A model generated the notes under the pieces. That model did not search any database. It was not told the origin of the DNA and was given only the letters and a program-made list of their open reading frames with translations. Position numbers and translations under genes: made by a program. 64,000 nucleotides of DNA, taken from assembly GCF_009469595.2 (NCBI RefSeq), contig NZ_SSXV01000017.1:35691-99690 (forward strand). Direction: 5' to 3'. Below are positions 24,356 through 34,648 of the stretch, piece by piece. Position 1 is the first letter of the stretch. The number at the start of each line of letters is the position of its first letter. Source of the stretch: Thauera sp. 2A1. GTDB taxonomy: Bacteria; Pseudomonadota; Gammaproteobacteria; Burkholderiales; Rhodocyclaceae.

Positions 24356-24403
24356 TAATATGGCGCGATTGAAAGCGTAGTGCAATATGTATATGCCATA
24401 TTA
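24356..24403. promoter_or_regulatory. Inverted repeat upstream of flp, candidate operator
   Basis: TAATATGGC (24356-24364) and GCCATATTA (24395-24403) form a perfect 9-bp inverted repeat with 30 nt between, in an AT-rich patch 33-80 nt before the flp ATG. TTGCAC and CATATT with 17-nt spacing (minus strand) could serve as a weak promoter. The function is inferred. Confidence 0.4.
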
Positions 24404-24441
24404 TGCGCAGGCCAGGGACTGTTTTTGAAAGCAAGACAGGA

Positions 24442-24456
24442 TGCTGCATTGCAGCA
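24442..24456. promoter_or_regulatory. Palindrome upstream of the YqhA-family gene
   Basis: TGCTGCA-T-TGCAGCA, two 7-bp arms around one base, is followed 4 nt later by TAGAAT (24461-24466), a possible -10 box for the downstream gene; no good -35 box is seen. Confidence 0.3.
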
Positions 24457-24496
24457 CTGCTAGAATCGCGCGCTCTGCTACATCAAGGGCTCAGCC

Positions 24497-25003
24497 ATGA
24501 AACGACTCGAAAACGGATTCGAACATCTGCTCTTCTCCAGCCGCTGGCTCATGGCGCCGGTGTATTTCGGGCTGGTGCTGGCGATGCTCATCCTGCTCGT
24601 CAAGTTCGGCAAGGAGGTGTGGGGGCTGTTCGCCCACATCATGACTGCGACCGGCGGCGAGCTGATCATCGGCGTGCTGTCGCTGGTCGACATCGCGCTG
24701 ATCATGAACCTGCTGATCATCATCATGTTCAGCGGCTACGAGAACTTCGTCTCGAAGATGGAGGATCTGCACAGCCACCAGGATCGCCCCGACTGGATGG
24801 GGCACATCGGCTTCTCCGACCTCAAGATCAAGCTGATCGGCTCGATCGTCGCGATCTCGGGGATCGAACTGCTCAAGGCCTTCATGAACGTCGGCAATCT
24901 CAGCGATCGTCATCTGGCGTGGATGGTGGGCATCCACATCACCTTCCTGTTCTCCGGCGTCCTGTACGCGGCGATGGACCGCATCGCCGGCAAGGGGCAC
25001 TGA
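24497..25003 (+). CDS. UPF0114 / YqhA family membrane protein
   Basis: 168 residues. The family (TIGR00645) signature is clear: LENGFEHLLFSSRWLMAPVYFGL at the start, SLVDIALIMNLLIIIMFSGYENFVSK in the middle and a last pair of helices with HITFLFSGVLYAAMDRI. Four membrane segments are predicted. The biochemical role of YqhA proteins is not established. It is divergent from the Tad unit and convergent with glnD, with 7 nt to the glnD stop. Confidence 0.88.
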   Translation: MKRLENGFEHLLFSSRWLMAPVYFGLVLAMLILLVKFGKEVWGLFAHIMTATGGELIIGVLSLVDIALIMNLLIIIMFSGYENFVSKMEDLHSHQDRPDWMGHIGFSDLKIKLIGSIVAISGIELLKAFMNVGNLSDRHLAWMVGIHITFLFSGVLYAAMDRIAGKGH

Positions 25004-25010
25004 TCGGCGA

Positions 25011-27587
25011 CTAGACCTGCAGCCGGTCGAGGATTTCGCGCTCCACCTTCAGTACCTGGGCGTCCTGCGACAAGCAGCCACCCGAGAGCAGGAACGTATC
25101 CTCGACGCGTTCGCCGAGGGTATCGATTCGCGCCGTGTGCAGCCGTATGCCATGGCTCGCGAGCACCTCGGCCACATCGAAGAGCAGGCCAGGGCGATCG
25201 GCCGCGGTGAGCGAAAGGATGTAGTGCCGGCCCGCTTCGTCCGGACGCACACTGACCTCGGGCGTGATGGGGAAGTGTTTCACCTGGCGTGACAGTCGCC
25301 CGCGCGCCGGCCGCTCCGGTGCACCAGGATGCTTCAGGCGCTCGGCCAGTTCATGCTCGATGAGCGCGATGATGTCGCGATAGGGCATGTCATGTCCGGG
25401 ATCCTGCAGCACGAAACTGTCGAGGGCGTAGCCGTGGCGGGTGGTATGCACCTTGGCGTCCAGGATGGTGAAACCCATGCGCCCGAAAAAGCCGGTCAGC
25501 CGAACGAACAGGTCCTTCTGGTCCGGTACATAGACCATCACCTGGATGCCTGTTTCGTCGTCGACCACCCGCGCCTTGACCACCGGTTCATCCGCGGCGG
25601 GGCGATGGTAGAGGACCCGCGCATGCCATGCGATCTCGTCTGGCGTCAGGCGCATGAAGTACACCGCGTCGAGCTGCGACCAGAGCGCATCTTCGACCCC
25701 CGGCCGCAGGCCGTGATAGCGCAACAGGCGTCGTGCATCTTCCTGGCGGTCGTCCAGGCCGAGCGCCTTCGCCGGCGTCGCGCCGCGCAGCAGTCTCTGC
25801 GTGGCAAGGAAGAGATCTTCGAGCAAGCGCCCCTTCCAGCCATTCCAGACTTTCGGGCTGGTACCGCGGATGTCGGCATGGGTCAGCAGGTAAAGCGCAA
25901 TCAGGCGGCGTTCGGTGCCGACAACGGCGGCGAAGCGCTGGATCACATCCGGATCGGAGGTGTCTTCCTTCTGCGCGAACTGTGACATGGTGAGGTGCTG
26001 CCCAACCAGCCAGACCACCAGTTCGACGTCCTCCGGCGGCAGGGCGTGTTGCGTGCAGAACTCGCGGGCGTCCTCCATGCCGAGCCGCGAGTGGTCGCCG
26101 CCGCGCCCCTTGGCGATGTCGTGGAAGAGGGCGGCGAGGTAGAGCAGCCAGTGTCTCGGAAAGCCAAGGACAAGGCGCGACATCAGCGGGTATTCGTGCG
26201 CGTGCTCACCCATCGTGAAACGGCGCACATTGCGCAGCACCATCAGGATGTGCTGGTCGACCGTATAAACATGGAAGAGGTCGTGCTGCATCTGGCCGAC
26301 GATCTTGCGCCAGGCCGGCAGGTAGCGCGACAGGATGCCGTACTGGTTCATGCGCCGGAACGCATGCACGATGCCGCGCTTCTGCTGCACGATCTGCATG
26401 AACAGCGCACGATGTGCCGGATCGGCACGGAACTCCGCGTTGATTCGGTTCCGGTTCAGCCACAGGGCGCGGAGCGTACGCGCCGTCATCCCCTTCAGCT
26501 CGGAGCGCTGCTGCAGGATCAGGAAGCATTCGAGCAAGGCCGCCGGATGGCGCTCGAAGGTGTCCTCGTGGCGGATGTCGAGCAGCTCGCGAACCGCCTG
26601 GAATCGCTCGCTGATGACGATGGCCGCACCGCGATCGGGAAACATCACGCTGCCGTAGTTCTGCAGCAGGATGGTATTCAGTTGCGTCACCATCTTCGCC
26701 GTCAGGTAGTAGCGCTGCATGAACACTTCGGATGCGCGCTTGCTGCCCGCGGCTTCGAGCCCCATCAGCCTGGCGAGTTTTTCCTGATGGTCGAACAGCA
26801 CACGGTCTTCCGCGCGGCCGGTCAGCAGGTGCAGCCGGATGCGGACATGCTGCAGGAAGCGCTCGATGTTGCGAAGGTCGCTCGCCTCGCTGCCGGTGAT
26901 CAGGCGATGCCGCGCAAGATCGCGCCAGTTGCCGCCCAGGCGCGCGGCGCGGGCGATCCAGCCCAGCATCTGGAGGTCGCGCAGGCCGCCCGGACTTTCC
27001 TTGCAATTGGGCTCGAGCGCGTAGGGCGTGTCGTTGTAGCGTGCGTAGCGCTGTTCCTGCTCGAGCCGCTTCGCCTTGAAGAAGGCGCGCGGATCCATTT
27101 GCTGGTCGTAGCGCCGCACCAGTTCGCCGAAGAGCGCCCGATCACCGGTGACCAACCGTGCCTCGAGCAGGTTGGTCTGCACGGTGATGTCCGCTTCCGA
27201 TGCCTCGAGGCAGTCGTCCACGGTACGAACCGAATGGCCGATTTCCAGGCCGATGTCCCACAGCGCGCCGACCAGCGCCGACAACCTGGTTCTCAGCGCC
27301 TCGTCGGGCGCCTCAGGAAGCAGGAAGAGCAGATCGACATCGGAATGAGGGAACAACTCGCCCCGTCCGTAGCCGCCCACCGCGACCAATGCAGCCTCGG
27401 CCGGCATGCCGCAGGCGCACCACAGGCGCGTGAGCACGCGATCGACCACCTTGGCGCGCCCCTCGAGATACGCCCGGGTGCGAGGCTGGCCCTCGTACGC
27501 TGCACGCAGCCCTGCGCATTCGGACGCCAGTTCGCTGCGCAGCGCAGCGACGATGTCTTGCAGGGCTGCTTCGCCGGCTTGGCTCAT
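25011..27587 (-). CDS. glnD: Bifunctional uridylyltransferase / uridylyl-removing enzyme GlnD
   Basis: 858 residues, usual GlnD length. It uridylylates PII proteins under nitrogen limitation and removes UMP when glutamine is plentiful. The nucleotidyltransferase motif GGYGRGELFPHSDVDLLFLL lies at about 65-85; the HD phosphohydrolase domain has LFHDIAKGRGGDHS; two ACT domains for glutamine sensing close the protein (VMVYVPDQKDLFVRLTGFFGRMGF and HYILSLTAADRPGLLFDVAEVLASHGI). The order glnD-map matches many beta- and gammaproteobacteria; map lies directly upstream on the same strand with 23 nt between. Confidence 0.96.
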   Translation of the reverse strand: MSQAGEAALQDIVAALRSELASECAGLRAAYEGQPRTRAYLEGRAKVVDRVLTRLWCACGMPAEAALVAVGGYGRGELFPHSDVDLLFLLPEAPDEALRTRLSALVGALWDIGLEIGHSVRTVDDCLEASEADITVQTNLLEARLVTGDRALFGELVRRYDQQMDPRAFFKAKRLEQEQRYARYNDTPYALEPNCKESPGGLRDLQMLGWIARAARLGGNWRDLARHRLITGSEASDLRNIERFLQHVRIRLHLLTGRAEDRVLFDHQEKLARLMGLEAAGSKRASEVFMQRYYLTAKMVTQLNTILLQNYGSVMFPDRGAAIVISERFQAVRELLDIRHEDTFERHPAALLECFLILQQRSELKGMTARTLRALWLNRNRINAEFRADPAHRALFMQIVQQKRGIVHAFRRMNQYGILSRYLPAWRKIVGQMQHDLFHVYTVDQHILMVLRNVRRFTMGEHAHEYPLMSRLVLGFPRHWLLYLAALFHDIAKGRGGDHSRLGMEDAREFCTQHALPPEDVELVVWLVGQHLTMSQFAQKEDTSDPDVIQRFAAVVGTERRLIALYLLTHADIRGTSPKVWNGWKGRLLEDLFLATQRLLRGATPAKALGLDDRQEDARRLLRYHGLRPGVEDALWSQLDAVYFMRLTPDEIAWHARVLYHRPAADEPVVKARVVDDETGIQVMVYVPDQKDLFVRLTGFFGRMGFTILDAKVHTTRHGYALDSFVLQDPGHDMPYRDIIALIEHELAERLKHPGAPERPARGRLSRQVKHFPITPEVSVRPDEAGRHYILSLTAADRPGLLFDVAEVLASHGIRLHTARIDTLGERVEDTFLLSGGCLSQDAQVLKVEREILDRLQV

Positions 27588-27610
27588 GGCGAGGGGGGCG
27601 GGTGCCCGGG

Positions 27611-28426
27611 TCAGGAGAAGCGATCCGCGACCAGCGCAGGCGCGGGCGGCGTCTTCCCGGACACAGTGAGCACCTCGACGCCCGTCTCGGTGACGAGCAC
27701 GGTGTGCTCGAACTGCGCCGACAGGCTACGGTCCTTGGTGACGATCGTCCAGCCGTCCGGCAGTTCCGAAATGGCCGCCTTGCCGGCGTTGATCATCGGT
27801 TCAATGGTGAAGATCATGCCGGGCTTCAATTCAACGCCGGTTCCCGCCTTGCCGTAGTGCAGCACTTGCGGCTCCTCGTGGAACTTGCGCCCGATGCCGT
27901 GGCCACAGAACTCGCGCACCACCGAAAAGCCGCTGCCTTCCGCATGCTTCTGGATCGCGGCGCCGATATCGCCGAGATGGCCGCCCGGCCTGACCGCGGC
28001 AATGCCCAGCCACATGCACTCGTAGGTGACCTGCGTCAGGCGCTTGGCGATGATGCTGGCGTCGCTGCCGACGATGAAGGTGCGGCTGGTATCACCGTGA
28101 TACTCGTCCTTGATGACGGTGATGTCGAGATTGACGATGTCGCCCTTCTTGAGCACCTTGTCGCCCGGAATTCCATGGCAAACCTGATGGTTGATCGAGG
28201 TGCAGATCGACTTCGGGAAAGGGGTGTAGCCGGGTGGGGCATAGTGCAGCGGCGCCGGAATCACCTGCTGCACATTGACCATGTATTCGTGGCAGAGGCG
28301 GTCGAGTTCGCCGGTGGTGACACCGGGCTTGACGTAGGGATCGATGTAATCGAGGACTTCGGCTGCCAGACGGCAGGCCACCCGCATCTTTTCGATTTCT
28401 TCGGGCGTCTTGATGGTGATGCTCAT
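27611..28426 (-). CDS. map: Methionine aminopeptidase, type I
   Basis: 271 residues. It removes the N-terminal Met of new proteins. The five metal ligands of the pita-bread fold are visible: Asp in IVNLDIT, Asp in YHGDTSRTF, His in GHGIGRKFHEEP, Glu in FTIEPMI and Glu in LSAQFEHTVLVTETG. It stands back-to-back with rpsB, a conserved arrangement, with about 240 nt of shared upstream DNA. Confidence 0.96.
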   Translation of the reverse strand: MSITIKTPEEIEKMRVACRLAAEVLDYIDPYVKPGVTTGELDRLCHEYMVNVQQVIPAPLHYAPPGYTPFPKSICTSINHQVCHGIPGDKVLKKGDIVNLDITVIKDEYHGDTSRTFIVGSDASIIAKRLTQVTYECMWLGIAAVRPGGHLGDIGAAIQKHAEGSGFSVVREFCGHGIGRKFHEEPQVLHYGKAGTGVELKPGMIFTIEPMINAGKAAISELPDGWTIVTKDRSLSAQFEHTVLVTETGVEVLTVSGKTPPAPALVADRFS

Positions 28427-28513
28427 GTCGGGGTCGGGGGTTCCGGTGAAGCGTACAGGGTTGACAGGCTATCGCATGCGCCTTCGCCGGGCAAACCGGC
28501 ACCATCGCCTGCC

Positions 28514-28543
28514 TTGAGCCAGCCAACCCGCGCGTGCTAATAT
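28514..28543 (+). promoter_or_regulatory. Sigma70-type promoter of the rpsB operon
   Basis: TTGAGC (28514-28519) and TAATAT (28538-28543) are spaced 18 nt apart. A leader of about 115 nt follows before the rpsB ATG; it can form a hairpin (CCGCTGCTGC / GCGCAGCGG, about 28600-28625) and may be the place where S2 represses its own operon, as is known in E. coli. That last point is inference. Confidence 0.55.
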
Positions 28544-28666
28544 CGCGGGCTTGTCTGCCAAGGCAGGCAAAATCCACACGCCCGACAATCCGGGGTCCGC
28601 TGCTGCAAGCACCTTGCGCAGCGGCGATGGCGGGCGGCGGTCCAACCCTTGATACTGGAGCAGCAC

Positions 28667-29422
28667 ATGTCCGTCACTATGCGTCAGATGCTCGAAGCGG
28701 GCGTCCATTTCGGTCACCAGACCCGTTTCTGGAACCCGCGCATGGCCCCCTACATCTTCGGCCAGCGCAACAAGATCCACATCGTCAACCTCGAGAAGAC
28801 GATGGCGAAGTACACGGAAGCGATGAGCTTCGTGCGCAAGCTCGCATCCAACCGTGGCAACATCCTCTTCGTCAGCACCAAGCGCCAGGCGCGCGAGATC
28901 ATTGCCGAAGAAGCGCGCCGTGCCGGCATGCCCTTCGTTGACGAGCGCTGGCTCGGCGGCATGCTGACCAACTTCAAGACGGTCAAGCAGTCGATCAAGC
29001 GCCTGAAGGAAGTCGAGGCGATGATGGAAGACGGCTCGATCGATCGCCTGTCCAAGCGCGAGGCGCTGACCGTGCGCCGTGAGCTCGAGAAGCTGCAGAA
29101 GTCCATCGGCGGCATCAAGGACATGGGCGGCCTGCCGGATGCGCTGTTCGTGATCGACGTGGGCTATCACAAGATCGCCATCACCGAAGCGCAGAAGCTG
29201 GGCATCCCGGTCGTTGCGGTGGTCGATACCAACCACTCGCCGGAAGGCGTTGACTACGTGATCCCGGGTAACGACGACTCGTCGCGCGCGATCCGCCTGT
29301 ACGCCCGTGGCGTGGCCGACGCTGTGCTCGAGGGCCGCAGCCAGGTGCTGCAGGAAATCGTCGCCGCCGGTGGTGACGAGTTCGTCGAAGTCGAGGAAGA
29401 AGGTTCGCAGGGTCAGGCCTGA
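28667..29422 (+). CDS. rpsB: 30S ribosomal protein S2
   Basis: 251 residues from the ATG at 28667 (GGAG 6 nt upstream). [54 protein letters not shown] and [26 protein letters not shown] are standard S2 blocks. S2 binds the back of the 30S subunit and is needed for S1 binding. First gene of rpsB-tsf-pyrH-frr. Confidence 0.97.
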   Translation: MSVTMRQMLEAGVHFGHQTRFWNPRMAPYIFGQRNKIHIVNLEKTMAKYTEAMSFVRKLASNRGNILFVSTKRQAREIIAEEARRAGMPFVDERWLGGMLTNFKTVKQSIKRLKEVEAMMEDGSIDRLSKREALTVRRELEKLQKSIGGIKDMGGLPDALFVIDVGYHKIAITEAQKLGIPVVAVVDTNHSPEGVDYVIPGNDDSSRAIRLYARGVADAVLEGRSQVLQEIVAAGGDEFVEVEEEGSQGQA

Positions 29423-29428
29423 TGAATC

Positions 29429-29457
29429 CAGGCCGGCGTCCTGCGGGTGCCGGCCTG
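29429..29457 (+). terminator. Hairpin between rpsB and tsf, possible attenuator
   Basis: CAGGCCGGC and GCCGGCCTG pair over 9 bp around an 11-nt loop just after the rpsB stop. No U-run follows, so it is more likely an attenuator or mRNA-stabilising stem than a strong terminator. Confidence 0.45.
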
Positions 29458-29550
29458 CAATGGATTTCTCGGTTCTGTTGCCAAACGGAATTCCGATCGC
29501 GGCGGGCGCTTTGTCCGCCGTTTGCAATATAGAGACATTCAGGAGCTAGC

Positions 29551-30456
29551 ATGGCGGAAATCACCGCAAGCATGGTCAAGGAACTGCGCGAGAAGACCGA
29601 CGCGCCGATGATGGAATGCAAGAAGGCGCTCGCCGAAGCCGCCGGCGATATGGCCAAGGCTGAGGAAATCCTGCGCGTCAAGCTGGGCAACAAGGCCTCC
29701 AAGGCGGCTGCCCGCATCGCCGCCGAAGGCATCGTCTGCGTCAACGTCTCCGCCGACGGCAAGCTCGGCTCGATCATCGAAGTCAACTGCGAGACCGACT
29801 TCGTCGCCAAGAACGATGACTTCCTGGCCCTCGTCAAGAACTGCGCCGAACTGGTCTCGACCAAGAACCCGGTCGACGTCGCCGTGCTGTCGGCGCTGCC
29901 GCTGGGCGAAGGCACGGTCGAGTCGACCCGCGCTGCGCTGGTTGGCAAGATCGGCGAGAACATGTCGCTCCGCCGTTTCGTCCGCGTCGAGGCGAAGGGG
30001 CAGCTCTACTCGTACATCCACGGCGGAGCCAAGATCGGCGTGCTGCTGGACCTGGTCGGCGGTGACGAGCAACTCGGCCGTGACATCGCAATGCACATCG
30101 CTGCCTCCAAGCCCAAGGCGCTGGACGCCTCCGGCGTGTCGCAGGACCTGATCGACGCCGAGCGTCGCATCGCCATTGAGAAGGCCCGTGCCGACAACAA
30201 GCCGGAAGCGATGCTCGAGAAGATTGCTGATGGCACCGTGCAGAAATTCCTCAAGGAAGTGACGCTGCTGGCCCAGGTGTTCGTCAAGGCCGAGGACGGC
30301 AAGCAGACGATCGAGCAACTGCTGAAGGCCAAGGGCGCCTCGGTGGCCAGCTTCACGCTGTACATCGTTGGCGAAGGCATCGAGAAGAAGGTTTCCGACT
30401 TCGCCGCGGAAGTGGCCGAGCAGGCCGCCGCCGCTGCCGCAGCCGCGCAGAAGTAA
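29551..30456 (+). CDS. tsf: Elongation factor Ts
   Basis: 301 residues. It is the guanine-nucleotide exchange factor of EF-Tu. The N-terminal helix block [24 protein letters not shown] and the EF-Ts signature [11 protein letters not shown] are present; the C-terminus shows [19 protein letters not shown]. The tail is Ala-rich (AAAAAAQK). AGGAG lies 5 nt before the ATG. It follows rpsB after 128 nt. Confidence 0.97.
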   Translation: MAEITASMVKELREKTDAPMMECKKALAEAAGDMAKAEEILRVKLGNKASKAAARIAAEGIVCVNVSADGKLGSIIEVNCETDFVAKNDDFLALVKNCAELVSTKNPVDVAVLSALPLGEGTVESTRAALVGKIGENMSLRRFVRVEAKGQLYSYIHGGAKIGVLLDLVGGDEQLGRDIAMHIAASKPKALDASGVSQDLIDAERRIAIEKARADNKPEAMLEKIADGTVQKFLKEVTLLAQVFVKAEDGKQTIEQLLKAKGASVASFTLYIVGEGIEKKVSDFAAEVAEQAAAAAAAAQK

Positions 30457-30466
30457 GGAGTCCGAT

Positions 30467-31180
30467 GTGTCCGCCGCCTACAAGCGCATCCTGCTGAAGC
30501 TCTCCGGTGAAGCCCTGATGGGCGACGACCCTTACGGCATCAACGAGGAGGTCGTCACCCGCATCGTTTCCGAGGTCGCCGAGATCACCCGTCTCGGCGT
30601 TCAGGTGGGTGTGGTGATCGGCGGCGGAAACATCTTCCGTGGCATGAAGGGCGCTGCGTCCGGCATGGACCGCGCCACCGCGGACTACATGGGCATGCTG
30701 GCAACGGTCATGAACGCGATGGCGCTGGCTGACGCGATGCGCCGCATGGACGTCGAGGCGCGCGTGCAGTCGGCGCTGCGCATTGACCAGGTCGTCGAGC
30801 CCTACATCCGCGGCCGCGCGATCCGGCACCTCGAGGAAGGGCGTGTCGTCATCTTCGCTGCCGGCACCGGCAACCCCTTCTTCACCACCGACACCGCAGC
30901 TGCGCTTCGCGGCGCCGAAATCGGTGCCCAGATCGTGCTGAAGGCGACCAAGGTGGATGGCGTGTACACTGCGGATCCGAAGAAGGACCCCAGCGCCAAG
31001 CGTTATCATCGCATCAGCTTCGACGAGGCCATCGGTCGCAATCTGGCGGTTCTGGACGCGACGGCCTTTGCCTTGTGCCGCGACCAGAAGCTGCCGATCA
31101 ACGTGTTCTCGATCTTCAAGCCGGGCGCGCTCAAGCGCGTCGTACTAGGCGAGGACGAGGGCACGCTGGTGCATTCCTGA
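30467..31180 (+). CDS. pyrH: UMP kinase
   Basis: 237 residues from the GTG at 30467, which has AAGGAG 6 nt upstream; an ATG two bases earlier is out of frame. It phosphorylates UMP to UDP in pyrimidine synthesis. Motifs: [13 protein letters not shown] (phosphate binding), [47 protein letters not shown] and [17 protein letters not shown]. The start lies 11 nt after the tsf stop, in the conserved translation cluster. Confidence 0.96.
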   Translation: MSAAYKRILLKLSGEALMGDDPYGINEEVVTRIVSEVAEITRLGVQVGVVIGGGNIFRGMKGAASGMDRATADYMGMLATVMNAMALADAMRRMDVEARVQSALRIDQVVEPYIRGRAIRHLEEGRVVIFAAGTGNPFFTTDTAAALRGAEIGAQIVLKATKVDGVYTADPKKDPSAKRYHRISFDEAIGRNLAVLDATAFALCRDQKLPINVFSIFKPGALKRVVLGEDEGTLVHS

Positions 31181-31213
31181 GCCGCCCGTCGAACCCAATT
31201 CGAGGAAGCACGC

Positions 31214-31771
31214 ATGATTTCCGAACTCAAGAAAACGGCCGAGCAGAAGATGCAGAAGTCGATCGAGGCGCTGAAGGCGGATCTCGCCAAGGTGCGGACG
31301 GGTCGCGCGCACACCGGTCTGCTCGACCACGTGATGGTCGAATATTACGGCTCGATGGTGCCGGTCAACCAGGTGGCGAACATCACCCTGATCGACGCCC
31401 GCACCCTGGGTGTCCAAGCCTGGGAAAAGAACATGATGGGCAAGATCGAGCGCGCGATCCGCGATAGCGACCTCGGCCTCAACCCGGCCAACATGGGTGA
31501 AATACTCCGTGTGCCGATGCCGGCGCTCACCGAAGAACGCCGCCGCGACCTCACCAAGATCGTTCGCCACGAAGGCGAGACGGCCAAGGTGGCCGTGCGC
31601 AATCTGCGCCGCGACGCCAACCAGCACCTGAAGGATGCGGTGAAGGACAAGACGATCTCCGAGGACGACGAGCGTCGTGCCCAGGACGACATCCAGAAGT
31701 TGACCGACAAGGCGGTTGCCGAAATCGACAAGCTGCTGGCGCAGAAAGAACAGGAACTGATGCAGATCTGA
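31214..31771 (+). CDS. frr: Ribosome recycling factor
   Basis: 185 residues, standard length. With EF-G it splits post-termination ribosomes. Blocks [57 protein letters not shown] and [27 protein letters not shown] follow the family order; the two long helices of domain I are evident. It starts 33 nt after pyrH. Confidence 0.97.
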   Translation: MISELKKTAEQKMQKSIEALKADLAKVRTGRAHTGLLDHVMVEYYGSMVPVNQVANITLIDARTLGVQAWEKNMMGKIERAIRDSDLGLNPANMGEILRVPMPALTEERRRDLTKIVRHEGETAKVAVRNLRRDANQHLKDAVKDKTISEDDERRAQDDIQKLTDKAVAEIDKLLAQKEQELMQI

Positions 31772-31818
31772 TCCCTCCGGATCGGCTGTTCCCATTGGGG
31801 CACGCGAGGAGGCGAATC

Positions 31819-32616
31819 GTGGCAAAAGCAGGCTTCACCAGCTCGACGCGGGATATTCCAGCGGTTTCAGGCATCCCGTCTCACATCGCCGTCATCATGG
31901 ATGGAAACGGCAGGTGGGCACGCAAGCGCTTCCTGCCGCGCGTGGCCGGGCACAGCCGCGGCGTGGATGCACTGCGTGAAGTGATCCGCGCCTGCATGGA
32001 TCGCGGCGTGGCCTATCTGACGGTGTTCGCGTTCAGTTCCGAGAACTGGCGCCGACCGGTGGAGGAGGTGTCCTTCCTGATGCAGCTCTTCATGAAGTCG
32101 CTGCAAAAGGAAGTCGAGCGCCTGCACCAGAACGGCATCCGGTTCCGCGTCGTCGGCGACCTGTCGCGTTTCGATCCCTCGCTGGTGACGATGATCCGCG
32201 ACGCCGAGACGCTGACCGCCGGCAACACCCGCTTCAATCTCACCGTGGCCGCCAACTATGGCGGGCGTTGGGAGATTATCGACGCGGTGAACAAGATGCT
32301 CGAGCGCAACCCCGACAAGCGCTCGGGTTTCACCGAGGATGACCTCGCGGCGGGGCTGTCGACGCATTTTGCGCCGGAGCCCGATCTTTTCATCCGCACC
32401 GGCGGCGAGAAGCGCATCAGCAACTTCCTCTTGTGGCAGCTCGCCTACGCCGAACTCTATTTCACCGACACCCTGTGGCCCGATTTCGGCGCCGAGGCGC
32501 TGGACAAGGCCATCGAGTCCTATCGGACGCGCGAACGCCGCTTCGGGCGCACCAGCGAGCAACTGACCGAGCAGGGCGGCGCCGGTGGCGCAACGCCCGC
32601 GGGGCGTCATGCTTAA
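31819..32616 (+). CDS. uppS: Undecaprenyl diphosphate synthase
   Basis: 265 residues from the GTG at 31819, chosen because AGGAGG lies 6 nt upstream; the frame extends to a TTG at 31795. It is a cis-prenyltransferase making the C55 lipid carrier for peptidoglycan and O-antigen. The catalytic Asp lies in [13 protein letters not shown]; further motifs are [21 protein letters not shown] and [20 protein letters not shown]. Its last 8 nt overlap cdsA. Confidence 0.96.
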   Translation: MAKAGFTSSTRDIPAVSGIPSHIAVIMDGNGRWARKRFLPRVAGHSRGVDALREVIRACMDRGVAYLTVFAFSSENWRRPVEEVSFLMQLFMKSLQKEVERLHQNGIRFRVVGDLSRFDPSLVTMIRDAETLTAGNTRFNLTVAANYGGRWEIIDAVNKMLERNPDKRSGFTEDDLAAGLSTHFAPEPDLFIRTGGEKRISNFLLWQLAYAELYFTDTLWPDFGAEALDKAIESYRTRERRFGRTSEQLTEQGGAGGATPAGRHA

Positions 32617-33430
32617 GGCGCGCGTCCTCACCGCGATCGTCCTCCTTGCCGGGCTCCTGTCCGCCTTGCTGCTGTTGCCAGCAGCAGGCTGGCTCGGCCT
32701 CTGCGCGCTCGTGTGCGGCGGGGCAGCGTGGGAATGGGGCGGGCTCGCTGGTTTCGGCACGCGCCCGCGCGCAATCCTCGCGCTGAGCTTCGGCCTGATC
32801 TGCCTTTCTGCGGGTTTCTGGCTCGGACTGGCAGCCGATCGCCCGCTGGCAGCCTCGCAACTCGGCGGGTTCTATCTCGTCAGCGCGATCTTCTGGATTG
32901 CAGTGATCCCGCTGTGGCTCACACGCAAATGGAAGCTGGCCAGCTCACTTGCCGCCATCCTCATCGGCGCCGTCGTGCTGCTGCCGCCCGCGCTCGCGCT
33001 CGCACATCTGCGCCTGATCGATCCTCGGGTGCTGCTTGCCGCCATGGCAATCGTCTGGGTGGCCGACATCGCGGCCTACTTCTCCGGGCGAGCGTTCGGC
33101 CGCCACAAGCTCGCGCCCTCAATCAGCCCGGGCAAAACCTGGGAAGGCGCCGTCGGCGCGGCCGTGGGCGTACTGATCTTCGGCTTTGCACTGTCGGTTT
33201 CCCTGAACGTGCCGGCGCCGGTAGGGTGGGGTGGTTTCGCCTTCGTGCTGGTCGGTTACACCGCGGTGAGCATCATCGGTGACTTGTTCGAATCGCTGCT
33301 CAAGCGGCAAGCCGGCCTCAAGGACAGCGGCAACCTGCTGCCCGGCCATGGCGGCATCCTCGATCGCATCGACAGTCTCACGTCCACCTTGCCCATCGCC
33401 GGCCTGGCGGCCCTGTGGTGGGCACGCTGA
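32609..33430 (+). CDS. cdsA: Phosphatidate cytidylyltransferase
   Basis: 273 residues from the ATG at 32609, overlapping uppS by 8 nt. A polytopic membrane enzyme that makes CDP-diacylglycerol for phospholipid synthesis. Eight or so hydrophobic segments are visible; the family signature [14 protein letters not shown] and, near the end, [29 protein letters not shown] with the final Asp in LDRIDSL are present. Part of the uppS-cdsA-dxr-rseP-bamA block. Confidence 0.95.
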   Translation: MLKARVLTAIVLLAGLLSALLLLPAAGWLGLCALVCGGAAWEWGGLAGFGTRPRAILALSFGLICLSAGFWLGLAADRPLAASQLGGFYLVSAIFWIAVIPLWLTRKWKLASSLAAILIGAVVLLPPALALAHLRLIDPRVLLAAMAIVWVADIAAYFSGRAFGRHKLAPSISPGKTWEGAVGAAVGVLIFGFALSVSLNVPAPVGWGGFAFVLVGYTAVSIIGDLFESLLKRQAGLKDSGNLLPGHGGILDRIDSLTSTLPIAGLAALWWAR

Positions 33431-33450
33431 ATCCTGCCGGGCTTCACCTC

Positions 33451-34644
33451 ATGTCAGACACTCCTCACCAGCGCATCACCGTCCTGGGCGCAACGGGCTC
33501 GATCGGTCTCAGCACGCTGAACGTGATCGCACGTCATCCTGAGCGGTTTTCCGTCTTCGCGCTGACCGCGCAGCGCCAGGCCGACAAGCTGCTCGAGCAA
33601 TGCCTGCAGTTTTCGCCGCGCTATGCGGTGCTCGGCGACGAGAACGGCGTCGCCGCGCTGCAGGCTGCGCTGGCTGCGGCGGGGAGCCGGACCGAGGTGC
33701 TTACCGGTGTGGACGGGCTCGAATATGTGTCTGCGCACGCCGACGCCGACGCGGTGATGGCCGCCATCGTGGGTGCCGCCGGGCTGCGGCCGGCGCTCGC
33801 GGCCGCGCGCGCAGGCAAGAAACTCATGCTGGCCAACAAGGAAGCGCTGGTGCTCTCCGGCCAGCTCTTCATCGATGCGGTGAGCGCGAGCGGCGCGGCG
33901 TTGTTCCCGATCGACAGCGAACACAATGCCATCTTCCAGTCCTTGCCTGCAGGCTATGGGCGTGATCCACGCGCGGCGGGGGTGCGAAGGGTGTTGCTGA
34001 CTGCCTCGGGCGGACCGTTCCGCACGACGCCGGTCGAGCAACTCGCGGGCGTCACGCCGGAGCAGGCCTGCGCGCACCCCAACTGGGTCATGGGGCGCAA
34101 GATTTCGGTCGATTCGGCGACGATGATGAACAAGGGGCTCGAAGTGATCGAGGCTCACTGGCTGTTTGGCGCGCGCGCCGATCAGATCCAGGTCGTCGTG
34201 CATCCGCAGAGCGTGATCCATTCCATGGTCGACTACGTCGATGGCTCGGTGATCGCGCAACTCGGCAATCCGGACATGCGCACGCCGATCGCCCACGCGC
34301 TTGCCTGGCCGCAGCGCATCGATGCCGGAGTGCGTGCACTCGACCTGTTCGAGATCGCGCGGCTCGACTTCGAACGCCCTGATTTCGAACGTTTCCCCTG
34401 CCTGGCGCTGGCCTATCAGGCGCTTCGGGCGGGCGGCAGCGCCCCGGCGGTCCTGAACGCCGCCAACGAGGAAGCCGTGGCTGCCTTCCTCGACGGCGGC
34501 ATCGGCTTTCGCCAGATCGCAGAGGTCATCGAGAGCACGCTGGAACAAGTGCCGTCCTTGCCGGTCGATTCGCTGGATGCGGTGCTCGCGACCGATCTGC
34601 GGGCGCGCGAGCATGCCCGCGTCGAGATCCGCCAGCGGCAATGA
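33451..34644 (+). CDS. dxr: 1-deoxy-D-xylulose 5-phosphate reductoisomerase
   Basis: 397 residues from the ATG at 33451. It converts DXP to MEP in isoprenoid synthesis, using NADPH. The dinucleotide motif [13 protein letters not shown] opens the protein; [20 protein letters not shown] (metal-binding Asp and Glu), LTASGGPF and [23 protein letters not shown] are typical. 20 nt after cdsA, 4 nt before rseP. Confidence 0.97.
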   Translation: MSDTPHQRITVLGATGSIGLSTLNVIARHPERFSVFALTAQRQADKLLEQCLQFSPRYAVLGDENGVAALQAALAAAGSRTEVLTGVDGLEYVSAHADADAVMAAIVGAAGLRPALAAARAGKKLMLANKEALVLSGQLFIDAVSASGAALFPIDSEHNAIFQSLPAGYGRDPRAAGVRRVLLTASGGPFRTTPVEQLAGVTPEQACAHPNWVMGRKISVDSATMMNKGLEVIEAHWLFGARADQIQVVVHPQSVIHSMVDYVDGSVIAQLGNPDMRTPIAHALAWPQRIDAGVRALDLFEIARLDFERPDFERFPCLALAYQALRAGGSAPAVLNAANEEAVAAFLDGGIGFRQIAEVIESTLEQVPSLPVDSLDAVLATDLRAREHARVEIRQRQ

Positions 34645-34648
34645 CACG

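Noticed and set aside
24380..24405. TGGCAT...TTGCAC upstream of flp as a sigma54 promoter
   Set aside because: The GG-GC distance is two bases too long for a -24/-12 promoter.
25995..27857. Plus-strand frame of 620 codons over glnD and map
   Set aside because: Crosses two well-defined genes on the other strand and shows no family features.
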